The position numbers and the translations under genes are program-made. Positions 53,929 to 64,000 of a stretch of DNA of 64,000 nucleotides are shown here, one piece after another. Position 1 is the stretch's first letter, and every line of letters starts with the position of its first letter. The notes beneath the pieces are model-generated. The model saw nothing but the letters and a program-made list of their open reading frames with translations. It was not told the DNA's origin and ran no database searches. Source of the stretch: Paracyclopina nana (taxonomy: Eukaryota > Arthropoda > Copepoda > Cyclopoida > Cyclopettidae); NCBI GenBank assembly GCA_019096065.1, contig JAGUCH010000001.1:2666001-2730000 (forward strand), read 5' to 3'.

Positions 53929-56900
53929 TCAGTTGAGATTTCTCGTTCTTTTTTGCTCCCTGTATTTCCTCGTCTCGTGGTTCTGGCTGGTGAACCCATC
54001 AAACAGGCATTTCTTTGCCTCCTCCAGATTTTGGGCACACATACTCAGCCTTTGGTGGAATTGCTTGGTCGTGATTCTCTTTTTGGCGTGGTCTTCCTTT
54101 GAGATCAGCATCACAGTGTGTATCATTTCTTGCAGCAGGGTGCCCCTCCATTTCGTGTAGCCGGGGTCAATTTTGACCAGGGTCTCCAAGACGAGAACGC
54201 AGAGCTGGACCTTCCTCTCCTTTTCCGGCCTCGTCAACACCTTCTTGGCAGCGTACAAATGAACGAGGTTGTGCATGATGTCAATCAGAATGTAGTGATT
54301 GGGATGCAGCAGTTGAGAAAAGTGGAAAATCATCTCCTCCAAGTGCTGAATCTCGCCGTTTTCAATCACGCCCACCTGCGCAAATGCATGTGATTGGATT
54401 ACTACGCTGCAACATGCTACAACGATGCAATTGTACTTGCCTGAGATTCAATGGTGGATATCACCTCATCGACGAGATCATAGGGTACAATGTTCCGGCA
54501 CGAGTCGCATTTCCAGTCGCTTTTGTACTCAAGAGGATCCTTTGGAAGGATGTATCCAACTCGGCAAACAAAGCACACCACCGCGCTCATGTAGGAGCCC
54601 AGCTCAGTGGAGTCCGAGCACCGGCGGCATTTGCAGTCGAAAAACCAAAAACGCTTTATGTCGTCCCTCCGCCTCATATTCCCTTTAAAAATCAATTAAT
54701 CAGGCCCGTGTGTGCAAGTACTTTGATGAAAGATTGTACCGATGGTGGCGGAGATGTATCGGGTGAAAATCTGCTCTCCTCGCTTAATTGGCACTTGGGA
54801 CCTCAGCTCGAGGTGGTAGTCGGGGAATTTGACGTAGTTGGTGTTGCTGTAGCAAGAATGATTGAGCAAGCAGTAGATGGGATACAGAGCCACGCCTGGC
54901 ACTCCCTTCTCCACGCCATGAGGCTCCAGCTTCATGCCGTTCGTTTTGAGGATGCCAATCATCCTCTGGATTTCCTGCTGGGAAAACTCCTCGACGCCTG
55001 CGCAAGCCTCTTGCAGGAGGAGCACCACGTTGAGCACCTGGAGGCTGACTGTCCTCAATTCACTGCTGTTGTGGCTAGTCACCTCTTTGGGCGAGGTGTG
55101 ATCTCTGAGCATGGAAATCCGATTGAACATTTTGGCGTCGGTCCTCTTCTTCAGCAGCATTCGCAGGGGCGTGATCCAGAGTGGGCTCGTGGCCAGGCCA
55201 GGCCCTGACGACCCGTTTGACACCAGGGGGAATCTGGTGGGCGGAGACGACCTTTCGCACCCGTTGCTGTCTCCTTTGCTCTCCAGCTCGGAAAACCTCC
55301 TCTTGAGTTGGAGGTCTTTCTCTTGGAAAAATTGGCATTCATCTTTGTGCAGCGTGCTCGACTCGCAGTCTTTGTTACACATGGGAAACTGGCATCCTGA
55401 ACAAGAGTACGAGCCGTTCACTCTTTTCAGGCATTGAAGGCATCCTGAGCCTGATTTTGAGTAAGGGCCAACCACAGCAGGCTCTTCCCAGAGAATGAGC
55501 TCAAGGGGATCAATATCACGAGCAGCAATCATGTACCTTTGAAGGAGCAAACGAATGGAAAAAAGGTTAATCCCAGCTGCTGCATCACGCTACAAATCCT
55601 ATGGAGCATTCACTAATAGTACTACTACAGCATACTCCTACGTCAATTGGCTTGTACTGTGTTTGGTAGCAGCAAATGGAGTTGCTAATTACACTGGCAG
55701 CTTCAAAAAAAGTGTGAGAGTTGCCTTCAAAGAATTTCTCGAGATGCAGGCCTCCTCGTTAGCATTTTTACGGTAGCAGACTTTCGTCTAGCATAACGTT
55801 TTTGAAAGGATAACGCGCGAGATTAGCACGTTGTTTTTGCCGCAGCTGAATTTGTATAAATGGCGGTTGTAGGACAGAAAACATGCACACTTTGCTCAAT
55901 GATGCTACTACTCTTATTGATATTTTCCCATTGGAAAAGTCTGCTTTATGTTCAGCTTTTCGTTCGGCATTTTTTCCCTTGTGAGGAGATCAGTCACTTA
56001 GTTGTTATCCAGTGTGCGAGCTTGTTCGGTGAAGCAGAAAAAAAAGTAGAAAGCCATACACGTGAGGTCATTTCACTTAAAAATCCTGGAAGAATATGAA
56101 ATCTACAACTGCTTCTTCTTCTTCTTCTTCTTCTTCACTCGCACGTAGGCTGAGAGCAACAAATATATTTGCAGATAAGAGGGATGCTTGCTTTGTCGTC
56201 AAAAAATGGGCTAACCGCACGACAACTAACCTATTCACAATCTGAGAAAGAGTTCCTCGCAAGATTGCACTCTCGTAATTGTCCAGGATTTTTTGCCTTT
56301 TATTTTCTCTCGGCATTTTGATGAAGATGCTGATGATAGCATCGCGAGCTTTCTGTATGATCCTCAAAAGTTTCATCGCCCTTCGAAGCTTCTTTTTATT
56401 CAGGCACTAAAAAAGCCTGGATTTTTACTATTATTCTACTACAAACTACAGCTATCTGAGTAGTAATGCAATGTCCATTAAAATGGCTTTTACATCGAGG
56501 AACTTTTCTCCTAAAAACGAAGTCGTAAATCAGGACAAAAGCTGACTTTCCTCAGCATGCACCATAATAAAGGTTGCTGCCTTCACTCAAGGATTTCGGC
56601 CAAAAACAGCGCCTACTTACGATCTCAGTGCAATCAAGTGTTGTCAGTAATTGCTTTTTTGTGCAGCAAAGCCTGACGCGCGTCGACACATCTTGCCGAA
56701 GAGTTAAAATATGCGTAAGTAGTCGTGGAATACAACATGCACTTTGAAAATGAGCACAATAATGATAATAAGAAATTCTGGTAGTATTCATAGCTCGAGC
56801 AAAGATAGAAATGTCGAGAATGTTCTCGTTATTACATCGGCACACATTGTATATTGTATAGAAGTAGCCGGGAGAGCCACATGCTTCAGGGGGCAGTTTT

Positions 56901-57458
56901 CACGCTAAAATGCCATTTTTCCATGTTCCATTATGTCTGCATTATGTAGTACTGCTCCTAGTTCAGCAAAAATGCGCAAAACAAACAACAACCATAAACT
57001 ATAGAGTACAAGTGGAGAAACAGCAATTACAGCCTTGTTTTTTCTCCTTCTCCACAATACTGTGAACGAACCGCTGCGAATTTTCTCGCGTTGCAACTTA
57101 CTAGCTAGTGATTTATATGACGTGCCATAGCTACATATGAGCTTGAAGCACAGCTTTAAAATGTACTATAGCATATAACGATGCATAAAAATTCGCAATT
57201 TATGCGGCTTTACCTTCCGAGGTCATCTGCACTTCTCACGATAAATGGAAAGCACGTGGAATGAGGCCTGTGGATTTCCCTGTGGAGCTGGCTGCAATAG
57301 TAAATCAGCTTACAGTCTGGACACAGGGTTAAGTCCTTTTCTTCAAGGCACACGAAACAGGCCTTCACCAAAGGCTTCAATTCATTGATGGAGTCCATTT
57401 TTTCCGATTGTCCGTCTTGATCCTCCGAAGACGGTTCTGCGTCTGGCATCATGCGCAT
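53929..57458 (-). CDS. SET and MYND domain protein, SmydA-type, copy 2
   Basis: Exons 57458-57214, 55536-54740, 54682-54441 and 54375-53929 (576 aa). The first ATG in the open frame is at 57458. The order of parts matches copy 1: MYND cluster (CFVCLEEKDLTLCPDCKLIY...C...H...C), DLGR/YMIAARDIDPLELIL, second zinc cluster (CLQCLKR...CSGCQFPMCNKDC), SET core with intact NHSC (residues 307-310; YCLLNHSCYSN), IFTRYISATIGNMRRRDDIK, post-SET FFDCKCRRC and a helical C-domain with LLHPNHYILIDIMHNLVHLY. It has a Ser/Gly-rich insert near residues 170-200 that copy 1 lacks. Intron 3 uses a GC donor (GCAAGT) rather than GT. The first intron is about 1.7 kb. The intact motif makes this copy the better candidate for an active lysine methyltransferase. 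Confidence 0.9.
56112..56136. repeat. (CTT)n microsatellite
   Basis: About eight CTT/TTC units inside the first intron of SMYD copy 2. Confidence 0.9.
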
Positions 57459-57774
57459 GACTGCGGCTCGAATCAAATCAGATATCGCAGCACTGAGTGC
57501 AAAATGTCAATGTTTTCTTTCTTCGTCTTGTTCTTAAACTGAATCAGCTGCTGTGTCTTTGAGTTGTAATTTGAACAGTGGGGATGTTTCACACTCAAAA
57601 TTATCATGCATTGGTGAGCAGAAAAGGGGAACTTTTCCTATTGGAATCCACTGAATCCTCAATTGACCATTTTAGTTGATGCCTTTTTAAGCTGTCCATG
57701 AATATGCCCGTTTCCCCCACTGTGCGAAGAACGGCGTCCGACTTTCGAATATTGTAACAATGCACGGCTTTCAC

Positions 57775-58379
57775 CACAGTGTTCCTGGTAAGGGTTTAAC
57801 CTAAACTGTCTCAACCAACTTTAAATTATACATTTTCTGAAAGCTATTGATAGGGGGATTCCAATGGTGTAAACCAAAAAATCCCCTGTCGTAGCTTCCC
57901 ATAACATACAAGTTTAAAAAAACCCTTGCACTCTCATTTTACAAGGAAGAGAAAAAATGTGCTTCATTTACCCCCTCTTAAATTCGAAAATGAACATAAT
58001 ATATTTTATACAAAATATTGAATTTGGACTTAATTCTAGAGTTACAATTTACTTGTGATATTACCATCATGTGGAAGATGAGAAAGGGTTGCCATTTAGC
58101 ATAGTGCAGTTACTTCAAAACCATGTCCGATATCAAAAATGTTTATAAAATATAATATGTTCATTTTCTGATTTTAGAGGGGGTCATAGAAGCGCACTTT
58201 TTCTCTACCTTGCAAAATGAGAGCGCTAGCGATTTTTTAAACTCGTATGCTATGGGAAGCTACGACAGGGGATTTTATGGTTTACACCATTGGAATCCCC
58301 ATATCAATAGCTTTCAGAAAATGTGTAATATAAAGTTGGTTGAGAAAGTTTAGGTTAAAACCTCACCAGGAACACTGTG
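57775..58379. mobile_element. Non-autonomous DNA transposon with long terminal inverted repeats
   Basis: The ends are CACAGTGTTCCTGG and its exact complement, and the inverted arms run on for about 235 bp each (57775 to about 58013 and about 58142 to 58379) with modest divergence. The middle (about 130 bp) is unique. TCAC flanks both ends (57771-57774 and 58380-58383), consistent with a 4-bp target duplication. No open frame of note. CAC-starting ends with short duplications are known from CACTA/Chapaev- and Transib-like elements; the 4-bp flank favours a Chapaev-like origin, but this is inference. Confidence 0.85.
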
Positions 58380-59937
58380 TCACTGTTTCACTTTGCTCAT
58401 TTTCTCGTTGTGTCAAATCTCTTTGGTTGCCACTACAATAATTTTCATGACAATCTGCGCTGAGAATTTGCGTTAGCTTCCTAATTTACTACAGTGTTCA
58501 TGATGTGCTTGCCCTTCATCGTCAGCATATCAAAAGATCATCCATAACTTTGTGCATCATTCTGACACAAACAAGAACAGTTCTAAAAATAAACCGAATT
58601 AGCAATTCATATGGCAGAACAACTACCACTCCATAGTAATAATACTGGGACGACACCCAGAATCTTTTTCCTTCTGAATAAATTGGAGAAGTTTCGGGCT
58701 GTCAGCTCAGCACTGTAATTCACCCAATTTTATTCTTCTCATTAAAATCCCGAAGGTCGATACGAAAAGCAGCGCCCAGCTTTTAACGGCAAAGTTTGAC
58801 GGTGACAAGGCAAAGTGGCTGCAAGCCCTTTTTCTAAGCTCGAATTAAAAGCATTTTTGAGCAGCAGGTAGACCTGACGCACTGTAGAATATGGCCAAGT
58901 TTGTTGGTGTACTGTAAGGCAATGCAGGTCAGCAGGGGGCAGTTGTTCTTGCCATGAGAAAGCAATCGCGCTACGATTCTAGCAGCAGCTTTTTAGCCGA
59001 AAATGATGGCAAAGAATGTGCATGACACGTCTTTCTCTCTTTTTTTAAAAAAATTCGAAAGTAACTAGGAGAATAAAGCATGTGGTAGTTATTTCCATGG
59101 GAGCAGGAAATGAGTTCCAGCCTCACTTTTCGAGGCTTTTTCTCCAAGTCACTAGGGATAATTGGGCTTGAGAAGCTCGAGAGTGTTTTGGCGATAAAAG
59201 TTTCAAGTGTGTGAAAAAATGTCCTCCGTCGCAGGCGAAGAATGAAGGTCGACAAAAAGCTATATTCGTAGTATATGCAGCGCTCAATCTTGACAAGGCA
59301 TCTTTTGTTGACAGTTCCGCTTCCGTTCAAACTCAGCTTTCATTTGTCCGTCATTGTCAAAATGAAAAATGATCCTCTAGAGTTTGTGCAGAAAACTCAT
59401 CAACTAAGTAAAAGTTGGCCGATGGGGCCTCAAAAGACAAGTTGTTGCGCAAGTATCCCCAAACTTCGAAGGAGGGCCAATATATAATGCTGAAACGGGA
59501 GCATCATCATTGTGTACATATATTAAGAAATTGGTCCATACAGCGAGCAATCTGAGTGAGCTAGCAATAAGGGGGGCATGCAGCGTTCATGTGATCTTGC
59601 GCTGCAAGCCTCGAGCTGTGCAGCGCGAGTGGAGTCAAACCGAGACTTCGTACTGCTGCTACACATGCTACATACTGAAGAAACCCGACTATGAAAGCAC
59701 GAGGAGAGAGAGAGCAGAAAAAGCTGGCATGGCTTCGAGGGAGCTGCTTACACCACCGACTCGGTTGACGGAGAGCCGCCAGAAAGCAAGCTGCTTATGG
59801 TCCCATCTTCCGCGGACTATACTCGGCCAAGGCCATATCACATAGATTGTCCCATGAATTTCGAAGCCAGAGAGATGACGGCCATATTAGTGTTTATTAA
59901 CAAAGTGAAAGCCATTACGCTGCTAACGCGCATAAGA

Positions 59938-60087
59938 TTAGGGACCCTTTAGAACATTTTTACTTGAAAGGCCGCCGTCGTCTCGCTCGTTCTCGGAGAA
60001 CGACTCGTCGTCGTCGTCGTCGTTATCCTCGTCCCACGGCCTTTGCAGCCTCCAAGGCCATCGAAGGCCGTTAGGAAAGGCTACCAT
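59938..60087 (-). CDS. Possible small acidic open frame or first coding exon
   Basis: An ATG frame of 49 residues in a GC-rich patch: a hydrophobic/aromatic start (MVAFPNGLRWPW) followed by an acidic run (DEDNDDDDDES) and SENERDDGG. A donor-like TTTCAA|GTAAAAA lies near its end. The base composition differs from the flanks, and the acid run comes from a CGT repeat on the plus strand, so it may be only a microsatellite. No family recognised. Confidence 0.2.
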   Translation of the reverse strand: MVAFPNGLRWPWRLQRPWDEDNDDDDDESFSENERDDGGLSSKNVLKGP

Positions 60088-61198
60088 TGCGTTGCTGCCT
60101 TCTTTTGCGCGTCGAAACGCAAAATCAGTCTACACAACATTCTCGCTGCGGCAACAACACAACTGTAAACGGTAAAGATAGCAATTCCCACATAGATGTT
60201 TAGTATATTTTGGGGCCATCTTTATTACTTTGCCTAATTAAGCAATTGGGCAGCACAATTGCTGTAACAGTATACTATGTGTATGTAGACAACTACGTAC
60301 GTTGTGTCAACACACTAAGGCCCCAAGTTTGCTCTTCTTGGGCGTCCTTCTCTCTCTTCTAGGACAATAAAGGCCTGCAAGTCCTGATAAGGCTTAAGCT
60401 GTAAATGGTTCTCAAGCCATAAAAAAGGCTTCGCATGAGAAAGGCCCTATAGTAAATTATGTCCTCTTTTCTAGTCACCCTTACGTCTAACTTGAGGCTG
60501 CAACAACACTTGTTGCTTTGAGCACGTAGTATTGCCTATAATATCCAATGCTATTTTTGGCCGAGCTCAAAATCTTCTCGAGAATCCCCCATTTTCCAAA
60601 TGCACATTTATACTCTGTGATGGGAAAATAGACTACTCTCAAAACACAAAAACATGTCCACTTCTTTGGAGCTTGTAGCCGAAATAGTACTACTACAGGA
60701 ACCAGGGTTTTGTAGCTTTCTAAAGTGGTGTATCCTTTCACTTTTTGTTGTGAAAAGAAGCTGCTGTGTGCGGTAGCTGCTAAGGAGCTTCATGAGCTCT
60801 AAAAAAGCTGTAAAGGTTTATAATCTACATTGGCATTGAATGAGAAGATTCCGCACTTATATGGCTGTAGTAGATGATGGAATGCATTAATTCGCCTTTT
60901 TACGAGATTTCCACCACATGCAGCAGCTTAATATCTCAACAAGGCTTTTGAGGCTACTGGGAAGTTGGGCTTGACATGGCAAGTGTCTAATCATCATTTT
61001 AAACTAATGAAAAGAGGCATTTTGGCAGCCTTGGGGGAAATTTTCATTTTCAAAAAGATATCGTCGTCACCCTTTTCATGTCAGTTGGATTTTTGCTGTC
61101 ACGCGCATGCTTTTATGGCCGCGAAGAGCATTGTGCATATTGCCAAAAATGCCTTGAACAGATGAAGGAAATAATTTTCTGTAATTTCAGAATTCATA

Positions 61199-62524
61199 AT
61201 GTTTGGAATGTTCAATCCAATGTCGGCTGTCACGAGTAAGTACTTGCGGGATAGACATTTTGACGCACATTTTTCTAAAAATACACAATACTACACTAGG
61301 CCAATTGCCTTCGGTTGGAGGTGATGATGATGGAGGAGATAAGGAAAAAGATGCTGAAGAGGAGAAGCTAAGGCAAGAGGCCATTAAAGAGGCTGAAGAA
61401 AAGAGAAGGGTGAAACACAAAAAGATGGAAGAGGAAAGGGAAAACATGAGACAAGGAATACGTGATAGGGTAAGCGAAAATGCATTTTTCATCATCTCTC
61501 TTGCGCTAGTAGAAGTGCCAGTACACAAACCAGCCTCAAAAAGCAAAAGAGGCTCCTTATTACGACGCACATTAATTGGCAAAGTCCCCCAACGACGACA
61601 ACAACATCAGCAAAAGAATCTTTGTCTTGGCATTGTGATCAGCTTTAATCTTGACTTGTTATCTTAGTGTGCCACTACTATTTGCTACTTTGTTCTATTT
61701 GTACTTTCATGTACTTTTAGGGGGGCTTTGAAAGTATTGCCATGATCTAGGCAAGGAATTTATCTGGAATGTTCGGGGTTCCAATGCTTGAAATACTGCT
61801 ATGCATAATAACTATGATATCTTTTATTCTCAACAGTATAAAATTGAGAAAAAGGAAGAGTCTGAGGAGGAGGAAGATGATGAAGATGACGACGCCTTCA
61901 ATTCAAAGAAGAAATCAGATGTGCCAGACGACCCTATGGCCCGTAAGCGTTTTGAATTAGATTGATGTCCAAAAAGTGCGAGACTGCTTTTCTTTTTCTG
62001 CCACCCAAAAAATATGCAGTGGCTCTCGGTGAATATATATCACTAATAGTTGTAACATACAGGAAGCTGTTAGTGTTCTCCATGGAAATACTTTGATTGA
62101 TTAATTAATTGCCATCCCGAATCTTGTAGATTAACTACGGCTGTGTATCAGTAATTAGTCCCTGCTCTTTGTGTGTCTGGCTCTGGCAGATGACATGCAT
62201 CAGTACTTCAATTAGCGTTTTTAGCTTTTTTCCCTATTGCTGGCATTAGCAGATCGATGGCACTATTTAGATTTACATGTAAGAGGCAACCTTTTTGACG
62301 TAAGATTATCTTTTGATGTTTTAATGCGTAGCTCTTGATGGATAGGCTTTCCATGTCTAATTATTACTTTCATAAGTGGTAATGCCTGAGTAACGACAAA
62401 AATTCCGATGCGTGCAAAGTTTGCTCACTTTGGCGCCTTTTGTGTTCCAGAAAAAGCCCAAGAGATGAAAGCAATGGCGGAGCAAGGCCTGAATGCTGCC
62501 AAAGATAAATGCAAAGTTCAATAA
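61199..62524 (+). CDS. cpx: Complexin (SNARE regulator) with CAAX-like end
   Basis: Exons 61199-61235, 61300-61469, 61837-61942 and 62451-62524 (128 aa, close to the usual 130-145). A short N-terminus (MFGMFNPMSAVTS) is followed by the Gly/Asp stretch, the accessory helix (KDAEEEKLRQEAIKEAEEKRR), the central SNARE-binding helix (KHKKMEEERENMRQGIRDRYKIEKKEE), an acidic linker (EEEEDDEDDDAF) and a C-terminal amphipathic helix (AEQGLNAAKDK). The last four residues, CKVQ, fit a farnesylation CAAX box, as in one insect complexin isoform. Complexin binds the assembled SNARE bundle at synapses, clamps spontaneous release and supports evoked release. A donor (AAAAG|GTAAGC) 13 nt after the stop and an acceptor at 62721 indicate a 3' UTR intron or an alternative last exon. 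Confidence 0.95.
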
Positions 62525-62721
62525 ACACTGACAAAAGGTAAGCACATACCACAAAATGTTTGTGAGCTGCTGGCGTAAAACCTAGAAAGCCAACCTCGAC
62601 AAGTGTTGGTGGTTTGCTCCCACATAATTGAGTGCACCAACAGCCTTTTCACGCTCATTTCACTCAAACAACTCGGTGGCCTTTTCCATTTGATCTCATC
62701 TCTTTCTCTCTTTCATTGCAG

Positions 62722-63027
62722 AAGTCGCACGGACTAAATTATCGATCAAGTTATCACGATCATCGGTTTGTTCCAACCCAACTACTAAATTATTGAAAAT
62801 TTCAACCAGACGCCTCAAACCACCAGCAATGCATTTTTGATCAAAATGATATACTACATAACTGAAATCATCACAACATGTACGTCCAGCATTCTTATCT
62901 AAATTCTGGTATGTGCCAAACAGTGCATTTTTTCATCAGCAGCTGAACATGCTGATAGGATTGAGTTTGTCTGTACTTTATGTTCTCCATCAATGAGACA
63001 GTTTCTTTTTTTCTACAACAAAATAAA
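62722..63027 (+). other. Complexin 3' UTR exon with poly(A) signal
   Basis: Begins after the acceptor ctctttcattgcag and ends near AATAAA at 63022-63027, in a T-rich then A-rich context. The intron 62538-62721 lies wholly in the 3' UTR of the form read here. Confidence 0.55.
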
Positions 63028-64000
63028 GATGCGTTCTATGTGTGCTGGGATGTAATCTTCATTTTGCTGAGCAACTACAAGCCTGTGGAAGATGCTTATA
63101 AGATGTATTATGCCTTCCCACCAAGTGATCAAAACTCAGTCTAGGCAAGGTAGGCTCTTTGACTTGGCAAGGAAGGCCAAAGTGGAGAGTTGCGTGCAAA
63201 TGTTGGCGTAACTACCAAGGTCAAGACCATTTGAAACAGCAAAGCCACTACTTCCTAACAACAGTGAAAAATGCGTGGCAATGAGATTAATATCAGTTGG
63301 CTTAACGTAAGGCCCTAAAACCTGCTATTTTCCTTTTCAGAATTCTTGCAAATATTCAAAAAAAACTAAGTAGGAATATTGGTAAGTTAAACCGCACAAA
63401 ATATGAAGGAAAACTTTGCCTCCAAGGCCTTAGATATAGGATGAAGTTTGTTGAAAATAACAATTTATAAGTCCTTGTTGGTCTTACCTTCGAGATCGTA
63501 AATTACTCCTTGTGATGATGAAGCTGATGAAAGGGCTGCGAGCAATTTTGGCTGATTACTGACAAAAATGGCTCAAGCCGACTCTTTAATGCTTAGTAGT
63601 CACACAACGCCACTGCAACTGAGGCAATAAGCCTAAAAAGTGGCACTTTGGCTCTTAATACCATAGCACAACGTTTAAAGCACTCGAGTTTTCTTGTAAG
63701 AATCACAAATATTTCGGTAACGTTTAACAATTACGTTGAGTTGTCTTGGTTGATTCTGCAATTATTTCTGCTCTCTCTGTCACGCACTCGTCAGCTGATG
63801 CCTTGATTAGAAATTTAGCTTGTACCAGAGTTGAAAATGCTGAAAAGCTGAAATAAGTCGCGTAGTCTTGGGAAACGCCAAAATGCTCGCGTTCAACAAA
63901 ACTTCCTAGGAGTAACTCTGGAAGCACGTCGCTCACGTCGGACACGTGTTTACGCTTTACTCGCGCGTTGAGTGACTTGGGTCAGTAGCGCACCTTGAGT
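63028..64000. other. Downstream flank with no supported gene
   Basis: A minus-strand open frame (63724-63945) has no ATG at its start (it begins GTG) and no recognised domain. The last 100 bases are GC-richer (cgctcacgtcggacacgtg), which could be the promoter of a gene beyond the window. Confidence 0.4.

Larger units (their letters stand above)
57459..61198. other. Intergenic DNA between SMYD copy 2 and complexin
   Basis: Holds the transposon at 57775-58379 and a GC-richer patch near 59960-60120 with a CGT trinucleotide run (about 60005-60029). A strong acceptor (gtaatttcag, ending 61190) just before the complexin ATG suggests one or more 5' non-coding or alternative first exons of complexin here. 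The only coding candidate is the small acidic open frame listed separately. Confidence 0.5.

Noticed and set aside
54384-55208. 274-codon plus-strand open frame
   Set aside because: It is the antisense shadow of SMYD copy 2 exons and crosses their splice sites.
57775-58379. Transib or RAG-type element because of the CACAGTG ends
   Set aside because: Transib insertions make 5-bp duplications. The flanks here match over 4 bp only (TCAC), and there is no nonamer-like spacing signal that I can see.
59510-59845. 111-codon plus-strand open frame upstream of complexin
   Set aside because: It begins at a non-ATG codon; mixed composition without domain or splice support, and it does not join to complexin exon 1 in frame.
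63724-63945. Minus-strand open frame with fairly protein-like composition near the right edge
   Set aside because: It begins with GTG, not ATG, and has no recognisable domain or clear splice site. It could be part of a gene that starts beyond the window, but I cannot support it.

Overview
This is a stretch of animal nuclear genome: split genes with consensus GT-AG introns (57 bp to about 10 kb), AT-rich intergenic DNA and inverted-repeat elements. The gene families (semaphorin-1a type, FMRFamide-receptor-like GPCR, chico/IRS, insect-type SmydA SET-MYND proteins, chloride-type animal alpha-amylase, complexin with a CAAX end) suggest an ecdysozoan, most likely an arthropod such as a crustacean or other non-insect. 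That placement is inferred from families, not from a marker gene.

Layout. 1-10917 (-): the first two exons of a CLCA-type secreted metalloprotease/chloride-channel regulator, with a first intron of about 10.4 kb that holds a repeat-rich patch at 3.0-3.8 kb; the rest of the gene lies left of the window. 11.2-24.9 kb: gene-poor DNA with three back-to-back inverted repeats at 14.27-14.72 kb and one doubtful small gene near 19.5-20 kb. 24907-31153 (+): an FMRFamide-receptor-like GPCR whose frame closes only if a 13-nt microexon is included. 33413-37814 (+): a 13-exon alpha-amylase with two extra C-terminal modules. 38182-39474 (+): a small secreted protein carrying the same last module as the amylase. 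40376-43606 (-): a transmembrane semaphorin. 46131-49452 (+): an insulin receptor substrate (PH, PTB, four YxxM motifs). 50211-51601 (-): a two-exon protein with faint actinoporin-like resemblance and a myristoylation-like start. 52242-53844 (+) and 53929-57458 (-): two convergent SET-MYND paralogs with 84 bp between their stop codons. 57775-58379: a non-autonomous long-inverted-repeat transposon. 61199-62524 (+): complexin.

The genes do not form one pathway. Local relationships are clear, though: amylase and the next gene share a domain, an intron position and intron phase, and so are linked by duplication; the two SMYD genes are a tail-to-tail duplicate pair. Semaphorin, complexin, the GPCR and IRS are ordinary neuronal or signalling genes. 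Exon boundaries were read by eye from splice consensus, frame continuity and family resemblance. In each complete gene described the exon lengths sum to a multiple of three.

Most worth a second look: the stand-alone amylase tail protein, the unnamed cysteine-framed amylase module, the triple hairpin cluster, the GPCR microexon with its cysteine cluster and glycosylated loop, and the myristoyl-type two-exon protein.
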